This document shows positions 33,884 to 42,460 of a stretch of DNA of 64,000 nucleotides, piece by piece. A program made the translations under genes and the position numbers. The notes beneath the pieces are model-generated. The model had not been told where the DNA came from. It worked only from the letters and a program-made list of their open reading frames with translations, and did no database searches. How positions within the stretch are numbered: the first letter of the stretch is position 1; every line of letters begins with the position of its first letter. The stretch is from Peribacillus simplex NBRC 15720 = DSM 1321 (GTDB lineage Bacteria; Bacillota; Bacilli; Bacillales; DSM-1321). The DNA lies in assembly GCF_002243645.1 (NCBI RefSeq), contig NZ_CP017704.1, positions 4,792,001 through 4,856,000 on the forward strand, written 5' to 3'.

Positions 33884-34060
33884 CTAATATTCCTGTCCCT
33901 CTTTCGATTTTAGAAAAGAATCAACTGATTCATCTAATAATTTTTCTCGATTAGGATCTTCATTGACATCTGTATCCACTTCCATTTCGTTGTTATTTAA
34001 TTTACTAACATGACTTTTAAGTTGAACTGGATTATGGTTATTATTATTTTTGTTTGGCAT
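33884..34060 (-). CDS. small acidic protein of unknown function (58 residues)
   Basis: An ATG with AAGGAGTT at good distance opens a 58-residue hydrophilic frame: MPNKNNNNHNPVQLKSHVSK at the start, then NNNEMEVDTDVNEDPNREKL and SVDSFLKSKEGQEY at the end. Composition (Asn-rich head, acidic middle, no Cys or Trp) is like that of many small proteins in sporulating Bacillaceae, but I recognise no named family. It is a single gene in an otherwise empty interval between the Tn3-derived element and the metallo-beta-lactamase-fold gene. Confidence 0.65.
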   Translation of the reverse strand: MPNKNNNNHNPVQLKSHVSKLNNNEMEVDTDVNEDPNREKLLDESVDSFLKSKEGQEY

Positions 34061-34339
34061 ATAAACTCCTTATTTAACAGATATTTTTAATTTAGTATGA
34101 ACAATTGATCCAATATAAAATCCAATATTTTTTAAGTTTATTTCAGCTTCTTTCCAGAATTGAGCTCTGTTGTCTTGATGGAAGGTTGAAAAAGTATAAA
34201 TGATTTTATTTTGGGTGTTATTGACTGAATATTATAAATATTGTAATATTTAGTTTGTGAATGTATTTGTGAAACAAGGTTTTATATTAAAAACAAGCAG
34301 TTCGATTTTCCTTGAATAATCTTACAGGAGGTTTTTGTT

Positions 34340-35353
34340 ATGAAGAAAAGAATAAGGAATACTTCTATTTGCTTTTTGTTGGTAGTTTCAATAATTCTAT
34401 CATTATCATTATTTCTTCCTTCTTTTGGCCAAACAGCTGTACAGCAAGCGGACTTTAAAGTAACTCTATTAGGAACAGGTTCTCCTCTTTTAAGTACATC
34501 TCGCTCCGGTCCAGCCACACTTGTTGAAGTTGGTGATGAAAAACTCCTCTTTGATGCTGGACGTGGAACTGCTTTACAATTATATAAAGCGAATATGTTA
34601 CCAGGCAGTGTTGACAAGTTATTCCTTACTCATTTGCATTCGGATCATACAATCGGCATACCAGACGTATGGCTTACAGGTTCTTTACCAACAGGGGGGA
34701 AAAGAGAGCAAGCATTTAAGATTTGGGGACCTAAGGGAACCGAGAAAATGATGTTACATATGAATAAAGCATTTAAAGCCGATTTGGATGCAAGAAATGA
34801 TTCTGGAAATGGAAACGTTGAAGGAGCAAATATTACGGCAAATGACATCAAGGAGGGTATTGTCTATAACAAAAAGGGAATTGAAGTAATAGCCTTCAAG
34901 GTTGACCATAAATCAATTGAGCCTGCTTTCGGTTATCGGGTTAATTACAAAGGGCATTCAGTAGTTATCTCAGGTGACACCCGTTATAATGAAAATCTAA
35001 TTAAATTTGCTAAAGGTGCTGACGTAGTTATTCATGAGGTTGCAGCTGCAAAACCTGATAACGAATCAGAATCAATAGCAAATATACTTGATCTTCACAC
35101 TACACCTGAGGAAGCAGGTAAAGTCTTTAGCGAAATACAACCAAAACTTGCCGTGTACTCACATATTGTATTATTGGGAGGATTAACAGAAGAAAAAGCT
35201 AATTTGATCGAAAGAACAAAAAAAACATATAAAGGAACAGTTATAGTAGGTGAGGATTTGTTGTCCATTGAAATAGGGGAAAAGGTACAAGTACAACAGC
35301 CGGGAAACGAGGCGAACTATGGGGGAAATAAAAGACCAGCTTCAGCTTTTTAA
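34340..35353 (+). CDS. secreted metallo-beta-lactamase-fold hydrolase (RNase Z/arylsulfatase-like)
   Basis: This 337-residue protein has a signal peptide (MKKRIRNTSICFLLVVSIIL, cleaved around residue 33). The MBL fold follows, beginning FKVTLLGTGSPL. The metal-binding motif HLHSDH is at 98-103, a further Asp in VISGDTRYNENLIKFA, and a late His in YSHIVLLGG. The GTGSP opening and overall spacing are those of the RNase Z/AtsA branch, but export rules out tRNA processing. It is more likely an extracellular esterase, sulfatase or lactonase. The substrate is unknown. ATG follows CAGGAGG. A terminator follows the gene. Confidence 0.85.
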   Translation: MKKRIRNTSICFLLVVSIILSLSLFLPSFGQTAVQQADFKVTLLGTGSPLLSTSRSGPATLVEVGDEKLLFDAGRGTALQLYKANMLPGSVDKLFLTHLHSDHTIGIPDVWLTGSLPTGGKREQAFKIWGPKGTEKMMLHMNKAFKADLDARNDSGNGNVEGANITANDIKEGIVYNKKGIEVIAFKVDHKSIEPAFGYRVNYKGHSVVISGDTRYNENLIKFAKGADVVIHEVAAAKPDNESESIANILDLHTTPEEAGKVFSEIQPKLAVYSHIVLLGGLTEEKANLIERTKKTYKGTVIVGEDLLSIEIGEKVQVQQPGNEANYGGNKRPASAF

Positions 35354-35374
35354 TGAAAGAGAGGGCTTACTTCA

Positions 35375-35403
35375 AAGGGAGGTTGCTGATGCAACCTTTT
35401 TTT
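35375..35403 (+). terminator. rho-independent terminator
   Basis: AGGTTGC/GCAACCT arms around TGAT are followed by TTTTTTT, 22 bases after the metallo-hydrolase stop. Confidence 0.85.
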
Positions 35404-35501
35404 GTATGAAAACACAATAGTAAAAAAGCCATGCTAAAATAAACCCTCCATATTCTCATTTTTTTGATGGGCGTAAATGTACTATGTCGTTATTTAACTG
35501 G

Positions 35502-36276
35502 TTATGCAGCTTGTTGTTCAGATGGAGCGATTGTATAGCCTTTCTTTTTTAGGTATTCAATCATTTTTAATTCTTTGTTATTTTGTTTTTCTTCAAGGTA
35601 ATTTGAGCCTAGTTCATGATAAGGTTCTCCTGTTTTTAAGATGTTGTAAGTAATCGTTAATAGTAAATGGGCAGAAGCGATTCGTCCCTTCATTTTTCCT
35701 TGTCGTTTGGTAATCCTTTTTCGATGTGAAGCAATTCGATTATTTTGCCTTGATGTCGCTAATTCACATTCTACGGCCATCGTTTTTAAAGCTTTATTTC
35801 CTTGTGTGGTTTTACTCGTTTTTTTTTCCAGCACTTTCGTAATTTCCAGGACTTACACCAGCCCAAGATGCAAGATGTTTAGCTGACTTAAATACGGACA
35901 TATCAACACCCATCTCCGCAATAAAAGTAGCTGCCGCAGCTTTGTTCACACCAGTTATACCATCCAATAATTCTACTTCCTTACGATAAGGGGACAGGAG
36001 TTGTTCAATTTGTTTTTCTAATTCTTCTATGGTTTCTTCTAAATAACCCATATGCTCCCAATGGTAACGCAACATATCACGATGATGACGGCGAATACGA
36101 CCATTAATTGCATTGGCAATGTCAGTAATACTTGCTTTTGTTCGCCAATCCACCATTTTTCGAAGACCATCGGTCTCTATTTTTTCACCATTTAGAATCG
36201 CTTCAAGGATACGGCGTCCCGATACACCAAAATGTCTGATAGAACGGATGGCCAACTGTACTTGTTGGGTTGACAC
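35502..36276 (-). pseudogene. IS110-family transposase remnant, truncated and frameshifted
   Basis: The remnant covers the C-terminal two-thirds of an IS110-type transposase (about 255 of some 400 residues). It has the helical linker HRDMLRYHWEHMGYLEETIE and the C-terminal Transposase_20 domain (LLDGITGVNKAAAATFIAEM, LASWAGVSPGNYESAGKK, then TSKTTQGNKALKTMAVECEL). The N-terminal DEDD catalytic part is missing. The two frames meet at a run of nine A (coding strand, about 35819-35827), where one base too many breaks AGKKTSKTT. It is dead in cis. The broken edge at about 36276 lies 66 bases before the GntR start, so its promoter may come from the insertion. Confidence 0.85.
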
Positions 36277-36341
36277 TATAAGTGTCGATGATATAATTTG
36301 TTATAGGAATGTTAGTATGGATGGAAGGTAGGCTTATTATA

Positions 36342-37073
36342 ATGAAACCACTGCAGCACGAAAGTGTAATTCCACTTTATCACCAATTAATGGAGAGGCT
36401 GAAGGGTTCTATTGAAAAGGGGAATTGGACGCATGGTGACAAAATCCCATCTGAAAATCAATTAATGGACCAATTCGGTGTAAGCCGGAACACAGCAAAA
36501 AAAGCAATTGAGGAGCTAGTACAGGAAGGCATCCTTTACCGAATTCAAGGAAAAGGTACCTTCGTGGCAAAACCAAAATTGCAACAGTCATTGATGGGGT
36601 TTTACAGCTTTAGCAAAGTATTAAAAGAAAAAGGAATGAACCCTAAAGATATCATTCTAAAAATAGAGGAAGTTAAATCAACGGCAAAAATCAGGGAAGC
36701 GCTTCTGCTTGGAGAAGATGAGAATGTCATTGAAATGAAACGCCTTCGTTGTGCCAACGATGAGCCGTATATTTTGGAATCATCTTTCATTCCGAAAAAC
36801 GTGGTTTCAGATACGGAGCAACTTAAAAAAGTTGGCGAAATTTCATTATATGATTTATTTTTACAACAATTTAATATTGTAGTAACCAGAGCAAAAGAGG
36901 CATTTGAACCCGTCCTCATTCGTGCTGAAGAAAGTGAGTACCTTCAAACGGAAGAAGGCCGTCCGGCACTGTTGCTTGAACGGACAGCCTATGATATCAA
37001 TGGAATGCCTGTTGAATTTTGTATATCCATTGTTCGAGGCGATCGCTGCCGCTTTTACACGGAACTAACATAA
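36342..37073 (+). CDS. GntR/HutC-family regulator with UTRA domain
   Basis: This 243-residue protein has a winged HTH at 1-75 (VIPLYHQLMERLKGSIEKGN ... FGVSRNTAKKAIEELVQEG, then GKGTFVAKP) and a UTRA domain (LMGFYSFSKVLKEKG ... RGDRCRFYTEL). It resembles sugar- or amino-sugar-phosphate-sensing HutC regulators such as NagR and FrlR. It starts the large GalNAc locus, next to a LacI regulator in the same direction. I use the ATG at 36342 with AAGGTAGG upstream; ATG 36309 adds eleven unsupported residues. Confidence 0.83.
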   Translation: MKPLQHESVIPLYHQLMERLKGSIEKGNWTHGDKIPSENQLMDQFGVSRNTAKKAIEELVQEGILYRIQGKGTFVAKPKLQQSLMGFYSFSKVLKEKGMNPKDIILKIEEVKSTAKIREALLLGEDENVIEMKRLRCANDEPYILESSFIPKNVVSDTEQLKKVGEISLYDLFLQQFNIVVTRAKEAFEPVLIRAEESEYLQTEEGRPALLLERTAYDINGMPVEFCISIVRGDRCRFYTELT

Positions 37074-37083
37074 AGGTTGAATC

Positions 37084-37113
37084 ACTCATAGCATTGTGTC
37101 TATGAGTTTTTTT
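37084..37113 (+). terminator. rho-independent terminator after the GntR gene
   Basis: ACTCATAG/CTATGAGT arms are followed by seven T. A similar hairpin recurs at 43479-43507 before the ROK gene. Confidence 0.85.
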
Positions 37114-37210
37114 AGTTCAATACCAAAAACCCGCTAACATGAAAGATAATAGACAATAGTACATTAGAATATAAAGGAATCGAATTTTTTTATTTATTTA
37201 AGTTGTTGGT

Positions 37211-37239
37211 TTGACAGGTTAACGGATGAAGTATATATT
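37211..37239 (+). promoter_or_regulatory. strong sigma-A promoter 250 bp before the LacI gene
   Basis: TTGACA (37211-37216), 17 bases, TATATT (37234-37239). The region from 37114 to 37491 has no ORF, so this promoter would give a leader of about 245 nt, or a separate small RNA. Confidence 0.55.
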
Positions 37240-37451
37240 TATATTAGTCATAATTTTCTGTGAACTATAAGCTGATGTAGACAAAACAGTTTGTTGGAAC
37301 CTTTTTTTTAATCCATCTTGTACCTACAACCCATTAACCATTAAGCGAAAAAATGAGTATGCTATGATACGAAATAAAACTACTCTTAAAAACATTACAA
37401 ACATTCTAAAAGTTTTCCTTATAAAGGATAAAAATTTTTGTTATCCTTTAT

Positions 37452-37466
37452 AAGAAAGCGCTTAAG
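37452..37466. promoter_or_regulatory. palindromic operator candidate upstream of lacI-type gene
   Basis: AAGAAAGCGCTTAAG centres on AAGCGCTT and resembles both LacI-type operators and cre sites. The half CGCTTAAG recurs at 45768-45778 and 48820-48829. It lies 26 bp before the GTG start, so autoregulation is plausible. Confidence 0.5.
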
Positions 37467-37491
37467 TACATAATTAAGAGGTGTTTTATTA

Positions 37492-38541
37492 GTGATAAGA
37501 TTAAAGGATATTGCTGAACATGTAGGTGTTTCTATTTCTACTGTTTCGAGAGTAATTCAAAATGATCAGACACGAAATGTTAACCAGGAAACAAAAGCGA
37601 AAATTTGGGAGGCTGTTAAGGAGTTAGGGTATATACCAAATCAGCATGCTCGAAATTTAGTTGCTAACAAGCAAGGGAAGAATAACATAAGAACAATGAA
37701 AATTGGATGGGTAGCCAATCCAAAACAAGCGGAAATTAACCCTTACTTTGCAAATATTTATACAGGTATTCGTGATGTATTAACAGATCATGATTACAAC
37801 TTGATTAGTATTACCAGGGATGAACTTGAAAACGAGACGCTACTACTTAAGACTATACATGATTCGGGGATTGAAGGACTGCTTCTTATCGATAAGATTA
37901 ATGACAGCATTATTGAATATATTCAACAAAATATACCTCTAGTAGGATTGGACTTTTTTTATACAGATAAAAATATAGCAATCGTAGACTACGATCGCGA
38001 GGAATCTATTAAAATGGTGGTTCAGTATTTAGTTAAGCAAGGGCACCGGGACATAGGTTTTATTGGTGGAGGTGTTAATGAAACTTTTGAAAATTTGTAT
38101 GCTGAACATCGTTTTAAAGGTTTTCAACATGCCATGGAAGAAGCCGGGCTAGTCATCCAATCTGAATGGGTAATGAATACACAGTGGAAAATGGAAAACA
38201 GCTATGAGAAAATGAAAACTTTAATTAAAAGAGATCCATTGCATATGCCAACAGCAATGGTTTGTGCGAGTGACTTGATGGCCATCCCTGCCATGAGAGC
38301 TGTCAGAGAAAATAAACTTAGAATTCCAGAGGATATCGCTTTCTTTGGGGTTGATAATATTGAAATGGGGAAATATTCGTCTCCACAGCTTTCGACGGTA
38401 GACATCCCTAAATATGAAATGGGAAGAATTGCAGCTAAAACTATTATGGAAATGGTAGAAGGGAAGATTAAACTTCCGATAAAAATCATATTGCCATTTG
38501 AATTAGTCCTTCGGGAATCATCTAACATAAAACGAACCTAA
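37492..38541 (+). CDS. LacI-family regulator
   Basis: This 349-residue protein has the N-terminal LacI HTH (IRLKDIAEHVGVSISTVSRV) with the hinge region IWEAVKELGYIPNQHARNL. A periplasmic-binding-protein-like sugar domain follows (IGWVANPKQAEINPYFANIY ... IAFFGVDNIEMGKYSSPQL). GTG start with AGAGGTG upstream. It likely controls the GalNAc/ABC genes downstream. A sugar-oligomer or sugar-phosphate inducer is expected but not identifiable. Its stop codon lies within a terminator hairpin. Confidence 0.9.
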   Translation: MIRLKDIAEHVGVSISTVSRVIQNDQTRNVNQETKAKIWEAVKELGYIPNQHARNLVANKQGKNNIRTMKIGWVANPKQAEINPYFANIYTGIRDVLTDHDYNLISITRDELENETLLLKTIHDSGIEGLLLIDKINDSIIEYIQQNIPLVGLDFFYTDKNIAIVDYDREESIKMVVQYLVKQGHRDIGFIGGGVNETFENLYAEHRFKGFQHAMEEAGLVIQSEWVMNTQWKMENSYEKMKTLIKRDPLHMPTAMVCASDLMAIPAMRAVRENKLRIPEDIAFFGVDNIEMGKYSSPQLSTVDIPKYEMGRIAAKTIMEMVEGKIKLPIKIILPFELVLRESSNIKRT

Positions 38542-38555
38542 GCGGTTCTTTTTTT
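38534..38555 (+). terminator. terminator overlapping the LacI-gene stop codon
   Basis: GAACC/GGTTC arms are followed by a T run; the stem begins inside the last codons of the gene. Confidence 0.65.
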
Positions 38556-38563
38556 GAAATTTG

Positions 38564-38579
38564 TTGGAAAACGTTTGGA
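38564..38579. promoter_or_regulatory. LacI-type operator candidate before the oxidoreductase gene
   Basis: TTGGAAAACGTTTGGA has the central CG and the GAAAACGTTT palindrome expected of LacI-family sites. It is 48 bp upstream of the start codon and just after the LacI gene. Confidence 0.5.
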
Positions 38580-38626
38580 GTAAATCAGGAAAACTATCGG
38601 AAAAATGGAAGATAGGAGAGTAAACC

Positions 38627-39904
38627 ATGAAACAAATGACAGCAATAATAATCGGGGCAGGTGACAGAGGGGTAAGAGCTTATGCACCTTATGCCTTAGA
38701 ATACCCTAATGAATTAAAGATCACAGGTGTGGCTGAGCCGAATAAAGAAAGAAGAACTAAATTTCAACAAGAACATAATATTTCCAACGAAAATAGTTTT
38801 GAGTCTTGGGAAGATGCATTCAATCCAGGAAGAAAAATTGCTGATGTAGCTATTATTTGTACACTTGATCGCAACCACTTTAAACCGACCATGAAAGCAT
38901 TGGAACTGGGTTATCATGTTTTGTTGGAAAAGCCTATGTCCCCAGACCCAATGGAATGCATAGCGATGGAACAAGCAGCCCAAAAGTATAATCGACATCT
39001 TACAATATGCCATGTATTGAGGTATACAGAATTTTGGGCAACAATTAAAAAGATTATTTCATCAGGAGAAATTGGTGAGGTAGTTTCGCTTCAATTAAAT
39101 GAAAATGTAGAAGTGATGCATATGTCGCATAGCTTTGTCCGTGGCAATTGGAATAATAAAGAACGAACAAGTCCGATGATTCTGCAAAAATCATGTCATG
39201 ATATGGATATTATTTCTTTCGTGATAGACAAGGAGTGTAAACGCATTAGTTCATATGGTTCGCTTATGCATTTTAAGGAAGAAAATGCACCAATTGGAGC
39301 ACCGAAAAGATGTTTAGATGGCTGTCCTGTTGAACATGAATGCCCATTTCATGCTGGAAGGTATTATCTAGGTGAAGGAAAAGGATGGGCAAGGAAATTT
39401 ACAGAGGACTATACAAATGAAGGAATAATAAAAGCATTAAATGAAACTCCATTTGGAAAATGCGTATATCGCTCAGATAATAATGTGGTGGATCATCAAG
39501 TTGTAAATATGGAATTCGAGGGTGGAGCAACAGCGACGTTTAGTATGTGCGGGTTCACAAGGGAGCAAACACGTATTGTTCAAATAATGGGAACAAAAGG
39601 AGAAATACGTGGGAATATGGAGGAAAATAGTATTTCGATTTTTAATTTTCTCACCAAGCATGAAACGATAATAAGATTTGACAATCCCATTGGTGGACAT
39701 GGTGGTGGAGATAACAGCATCATTAGGACTTTCTTGAGAGAAATTCAATATGGAAATAAACAAGATAGCGTTTCTTCCGCACTTGCTTCAGTAAGAAGTC
39801 ACCTAATGGCATTTGCTGCTGAAGAGTCAAGGCTAAAACAGGGTCAATCCATTAATATTGACGATTATTATAATAGTTTAAAAGAAAAACCAAGAGGTAA
39901 GTAA
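38627..39904 (+). CDS. Gfo/Idh/MocA-family NAD(P)-dependent sugar oxidoreductase
   Basis: This 425-residue enzyme has an N-terminal Rossmann domain (TAIIIGAGDRGVRAYAPYAL ... IADVAIICTLDRNHFKPTM) with the active-site motif HVLLEKPM. The C-terminal alpha/beta domain is GFO/IDH/MocA_C-like. A cysteine-rich insertion (CLDGCPVEHECPFHAGRYY) is seen in one subgroup and may bind metal. Family members oxidise sugars or inositols. Some (GH109) cleave alpha-N-acetylgalactosamine by a transient NAD+ oxidation, which would fit this locus but is not shown by sequence. ATG follows ATAGGAG. First gene after the LacI regulator. Confidence 0.83.
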   Translation: MKQMTAIIIGAGDRGVRAYAPYALEYPNELKITGVAEPNKERRTKFQQEHNISNENSFESWEDAFNPGRKIADVAIICTLDRNHFKPTMKALELGYHVLLEKPMSPDPMECIAMEQAAQKYNRHLTICHVLRYTEFWATIKKIISSGEIGEVVSLQLNENVEVMHMSHSFVRGNWNNKERTSPMILQKSCHDMDIISFVIDKECKRISSYGSLMHFKEENAPIGAPKRCLDGCPVEHECPFHAGRYYLGEGKGWARKFTEDYTNEGIIKALNETPFGKCVYRSDNNVVDHQVVNMEFEGGATATFSMCGFTREQTRIVQIMGTKGEIRGNMEENSISIFNFLTKHETIIRFDNPIGGHGGGDNSIIRTFLREIQYGNKQDSVSSALASVRSHLMAFAAEESRLKQGQSINIDDYYNSLKEKPRGK

Positions 39905-40196
39905 TTTCCCTATATTAAGAGAAAGGTACCATCTACCATTTTCTTTGGAGTGTAAATTCAACAAAGAAGATTTGTTCACATCCTGGTTTTATTTTCCGAG
40001 CCCTTTTTATTTAGTGGAGGTGGTAAGCCCTATACAAATCGCCTTCGTACGTATTTCTAATTTATGCTGTAGTAAAAGTTTTAATGGAATAAATAAATGT
40101 AAGGGTTATCATGGTGAAAATTGTCACAAAACCATTCGTGTTCAAGAAGTATTTTGTTAGAAATCTACAAAACTTTATTTGAAAGAAGGTAACATG

Positions 40197-41441
40197 ATGA
40201 AAAAATGGCTAATAATGCTTTTAACCACAATTTTAGGATTAATAGGATTAGCTGGATGTAGTAATGATGACACTGCATCAGGGGACGGAAAGGTTGAAAT
40301 TACTTATGGATTTTGGGATAAGAAGCAAGTCACTGCCATAGATGAAGTCATCAAATTATTTAACGAAAAATATCCGGACATTAAAGTGAAAACGGAGATG
40401 ACTCCTTATGGCCAGTATTTTCAAAAACTTGAAACTGCTGCAACTGGGGCGGCGTTGCCAGATGTTATGTGGATGAATGGTGCCCATGTTGAGAAATATG
40501 CAGAAGGAAAGGTAATCCTCCCACTTACTGACCTTGCAAAAAAAGAAAACTATGGCTTAGATAATTATCCGAAATCTTTAATTGACCTTTATACCGTAAA
40601 AGGAGAAATATTCGGTATTCCAAAAGACTTTGATACAACGGGCTTATGGTATAACAAAAAAATCTTTGATGAAGCAGGTGTACCATATCCAGATGACACT
40701 TGGGATTGGAGTAAGTTAAAGGAAGTCGCTAAAAAACTGACAGATAAAGACAAAGGTATTTGGGGCTATGCTGCATTAATGGGCAACCAAGGTGGCTATT
40801 ATGATTTTATCTGGCAAAATGGCGGTTATATTATTTCTGACGATGGTAAGTCTGTAGGTTTTGATCAGCCGGAGTCCATTGATGCGCTTAATTATAATAT
40901 TAGTTTCATTAAGGAGGGATTATCTCCAACACAGGCTCAAATGACAGAAACAGCCGCTTCTGAATTATTCTCTTCAGGAAAAGTAGCGATGATGTTTGAT
41001 GGTCCTTGGATGGTACAAGAGTATAAGAATAATCCTGATATAAATGTTGCTGTAGTACCAAAAGGAAAACAGCGCGCGGTTGCCATTCATGGGCTAGCCA
41101 ATGTTATTGCGGCTAACACAAAGCATAAAGACGCTTCATGGAAGTTTGTCCAGTTCCTAGGCTCTAAAGAAGCCGCAGATATATTTGCGAAAACAGGGAC
41201 GGTTATTCCAGCTTATAATGATACACAGGATGCTTGGATACAAGCCGTTCCAAATATAAATCTTCAGGCCTTTATTGATGGTGTCGATTATTCTGTTCCA
41301 CTGCCTAGTGTTATAAGGACAGGAGAAATTTGGCAGTATGAAACGGACGTTCTTAAAAAGGCTTGGAGTGAAGAAGAAAGTGTGGACGACGCTGTAAGAG
41401 AGTTAACAGAAAAGGCAAATGAGGCGCTATCCAAGAAGTAA
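40197..41441 (+). CDS. ABC sugar-binding lipoprotein
   Basis: This 414-residue solute-binding protein belongs to the maltose/oligosaccharide cluster. It has a type II signal peptide with lipobox IGLAGC (Cys 21), then ITYGFWDKKQVTAIDEVIKL, the typical N-terminal fold, with ALPDVMWMNG and GLWYNKKIFDEAG later. It is anchored on the outer membrane face and hands sugar oligomers to the permeases. ATGs at 40194 and 40197 are both possible after GAAAGAAGG; the second is better spaced. The roughly 290 bases upstream hold no convincing gene. Confidence 0.9.
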   Translation: MKKWLIMLLTTILGLIGLAGCSNDDTASGDGKVEITYGFWDKKQVTAIDEVIKLFNEKYPDIKVKTEMTPYGQYFQKLETAATGAALPDVMWMNGAHVEKYAEGKVILPLTDLAKKENYGLDNYPKSLIDLYTVKGEIFGIPKDFDTTGLWYNKKIFDEAGVPYPDDTWDWSKLKEVAKKLTDKDKGIWGYAALMGNQGGYYDFIWQNGGYIISDDGKSVGFDQPESIDALNYNISFIKEGLSPTQAQMTETAASELFSSGKVAMMFDGPWMVQEYKNNPDINVAVVPKGKQRAVAIHGLANVIAANTKHKDASWKFVQFLGSKEAADIFAKTGTVIPAYNDTQDAWIQAVPNINLQAFIDGVDYSVPLPSVIRTGEIWQYETDVLKKAWSEEESVDDAVRELTEKANEALSKK

Positions 41442-41498
41442 AAAAAATGAAGAAGAGAAGATGATTCTTCTCTTCGTTCCTTAAAAGGAGTGAATGCA

Positions 41499-42446
41499 GT
41501 GAAGGAACATCCTCTACAGGTTGAAGTGAATACGAATGCAAAACTTAAGGTTTCCAACTTAACGAAGACAAGGAAAAGTTCAGACTTCTTTTGGGCTTAT
41601 CTCATGATTGCCCCTACCATGCTCGGTTTGTTCATTTTTTACCTGTGGCCTATCTTTCAGACCTTATATTTTAGTTTCACCGAATGGGGAGCATTTGGTC
41701 AATATGAGTGGACGGGGTTAGATAACTATAAGCGGATGCTTGAGGATACTAACCTTTTGAAATCATTTAAGAATACTGGGATTTATATTATTATCACTGT
41801 CCCAATCGGGATTTTCTTCTCTATTATAATAGCGGTACTCCTAAACCAGAAAATTAAAGGGAAATCCGTTTATCGCACATTATATTTCTTACCCGTAATT
41901 ACAATGCCTGCAGCCATCGCAATGGTTTGGAAATGGCTTTATAATTCTGATTACGGACTGCTAAACTATCTTTTGTCTTTATTTGGGATCAAGGGTCCAC
42001 AGTGGGTAAGTGATCCGAAAATTGCCTTATATTCGATTATTGTGGTAGCAATCTGGAGTGGAATTGGTTATAATATGGTCATTTTCCTTTCCGGACTTCA
42101 AGGAATTCCAAAGTCCTATTATGAAGCGGCGGAAATGGATGGAGCAGGGCCGATCAGTGTGTTCTTTAAAATTACACTGCCACTGCTCTCTCCTGTTATT
42201 TTCTTTGTAAGCATCACTTCTCTAATTGGTGCTTTTCAGGTGTTTGATTTAATTTTCATGATGATTGGAAAAAGTAGTACAGCCTTGGAAAGCACTCAAT
42301 CGGTTGTTTATTTATTCTATCAGCACGCTTTCGTTTTAAACGATAAGGGATATGCAGCAGCAATCGCTGTTCTACTATTAATAGTTATCCTAATTATCAC
42401 TGCAATCCAAATGGTCTTACAGAAAAAATGGGTTCATTATGACTAA
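41499..42446 (+). CDS. ABC sugar permease (MalF/UgpA type)
   Basis: This 315-residue protein has six predicted helices and the EAA loop as YYEAAEMDGAGPISVFFKIT, just before the final helices. Its start helix (AYLMIAPTMLGLFIFYLWPI) is the family hallmark. GTG 41499 follows AAAAGGAG by eight bases; GTG 41490 overlaps it. It pairs with the following permease. Confidence 0.9.
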   Translation: MKEHPLQVEVNTNAKLKVSNLTKTRKSSDFFWAYLMIAPTMLGLFIFYLWPIFQTLYFSFTEWGAFGQYEWTGLDNYKRMLEDTNLLKSFKNTGIYIIITVPIGIFFSIIIAVLLNQKIKGKSVYRTLYFLPVITMPAAIAMVWKWLYNSDYGLLNYLLSLFGIKGPQWVSDPKIALYSIIVVAIWSGIGYNMVIFLSGLQGIPKSYYEAAEMDGAGPISVFFKITLPLLSPVIFFVSITSLIGAFQVFDLIFMMIGKSSTALESTQSVVYLFYQHAFVLNDKGYAAAIAVLLLIVILIITAIQMVLQKKWVHYD

Positions 42447-42460
42447 AGGAGGGAGAACCA

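Noticed and set aside
39945..40160. 71-residue plus-strand ORF before the sugar-binding lipoprotein gene
   Set aside because: Cys- and Phe-rich composition unlike its neighbours, no ribosome site and no recognisable family; treated as an intergenic chance frame.
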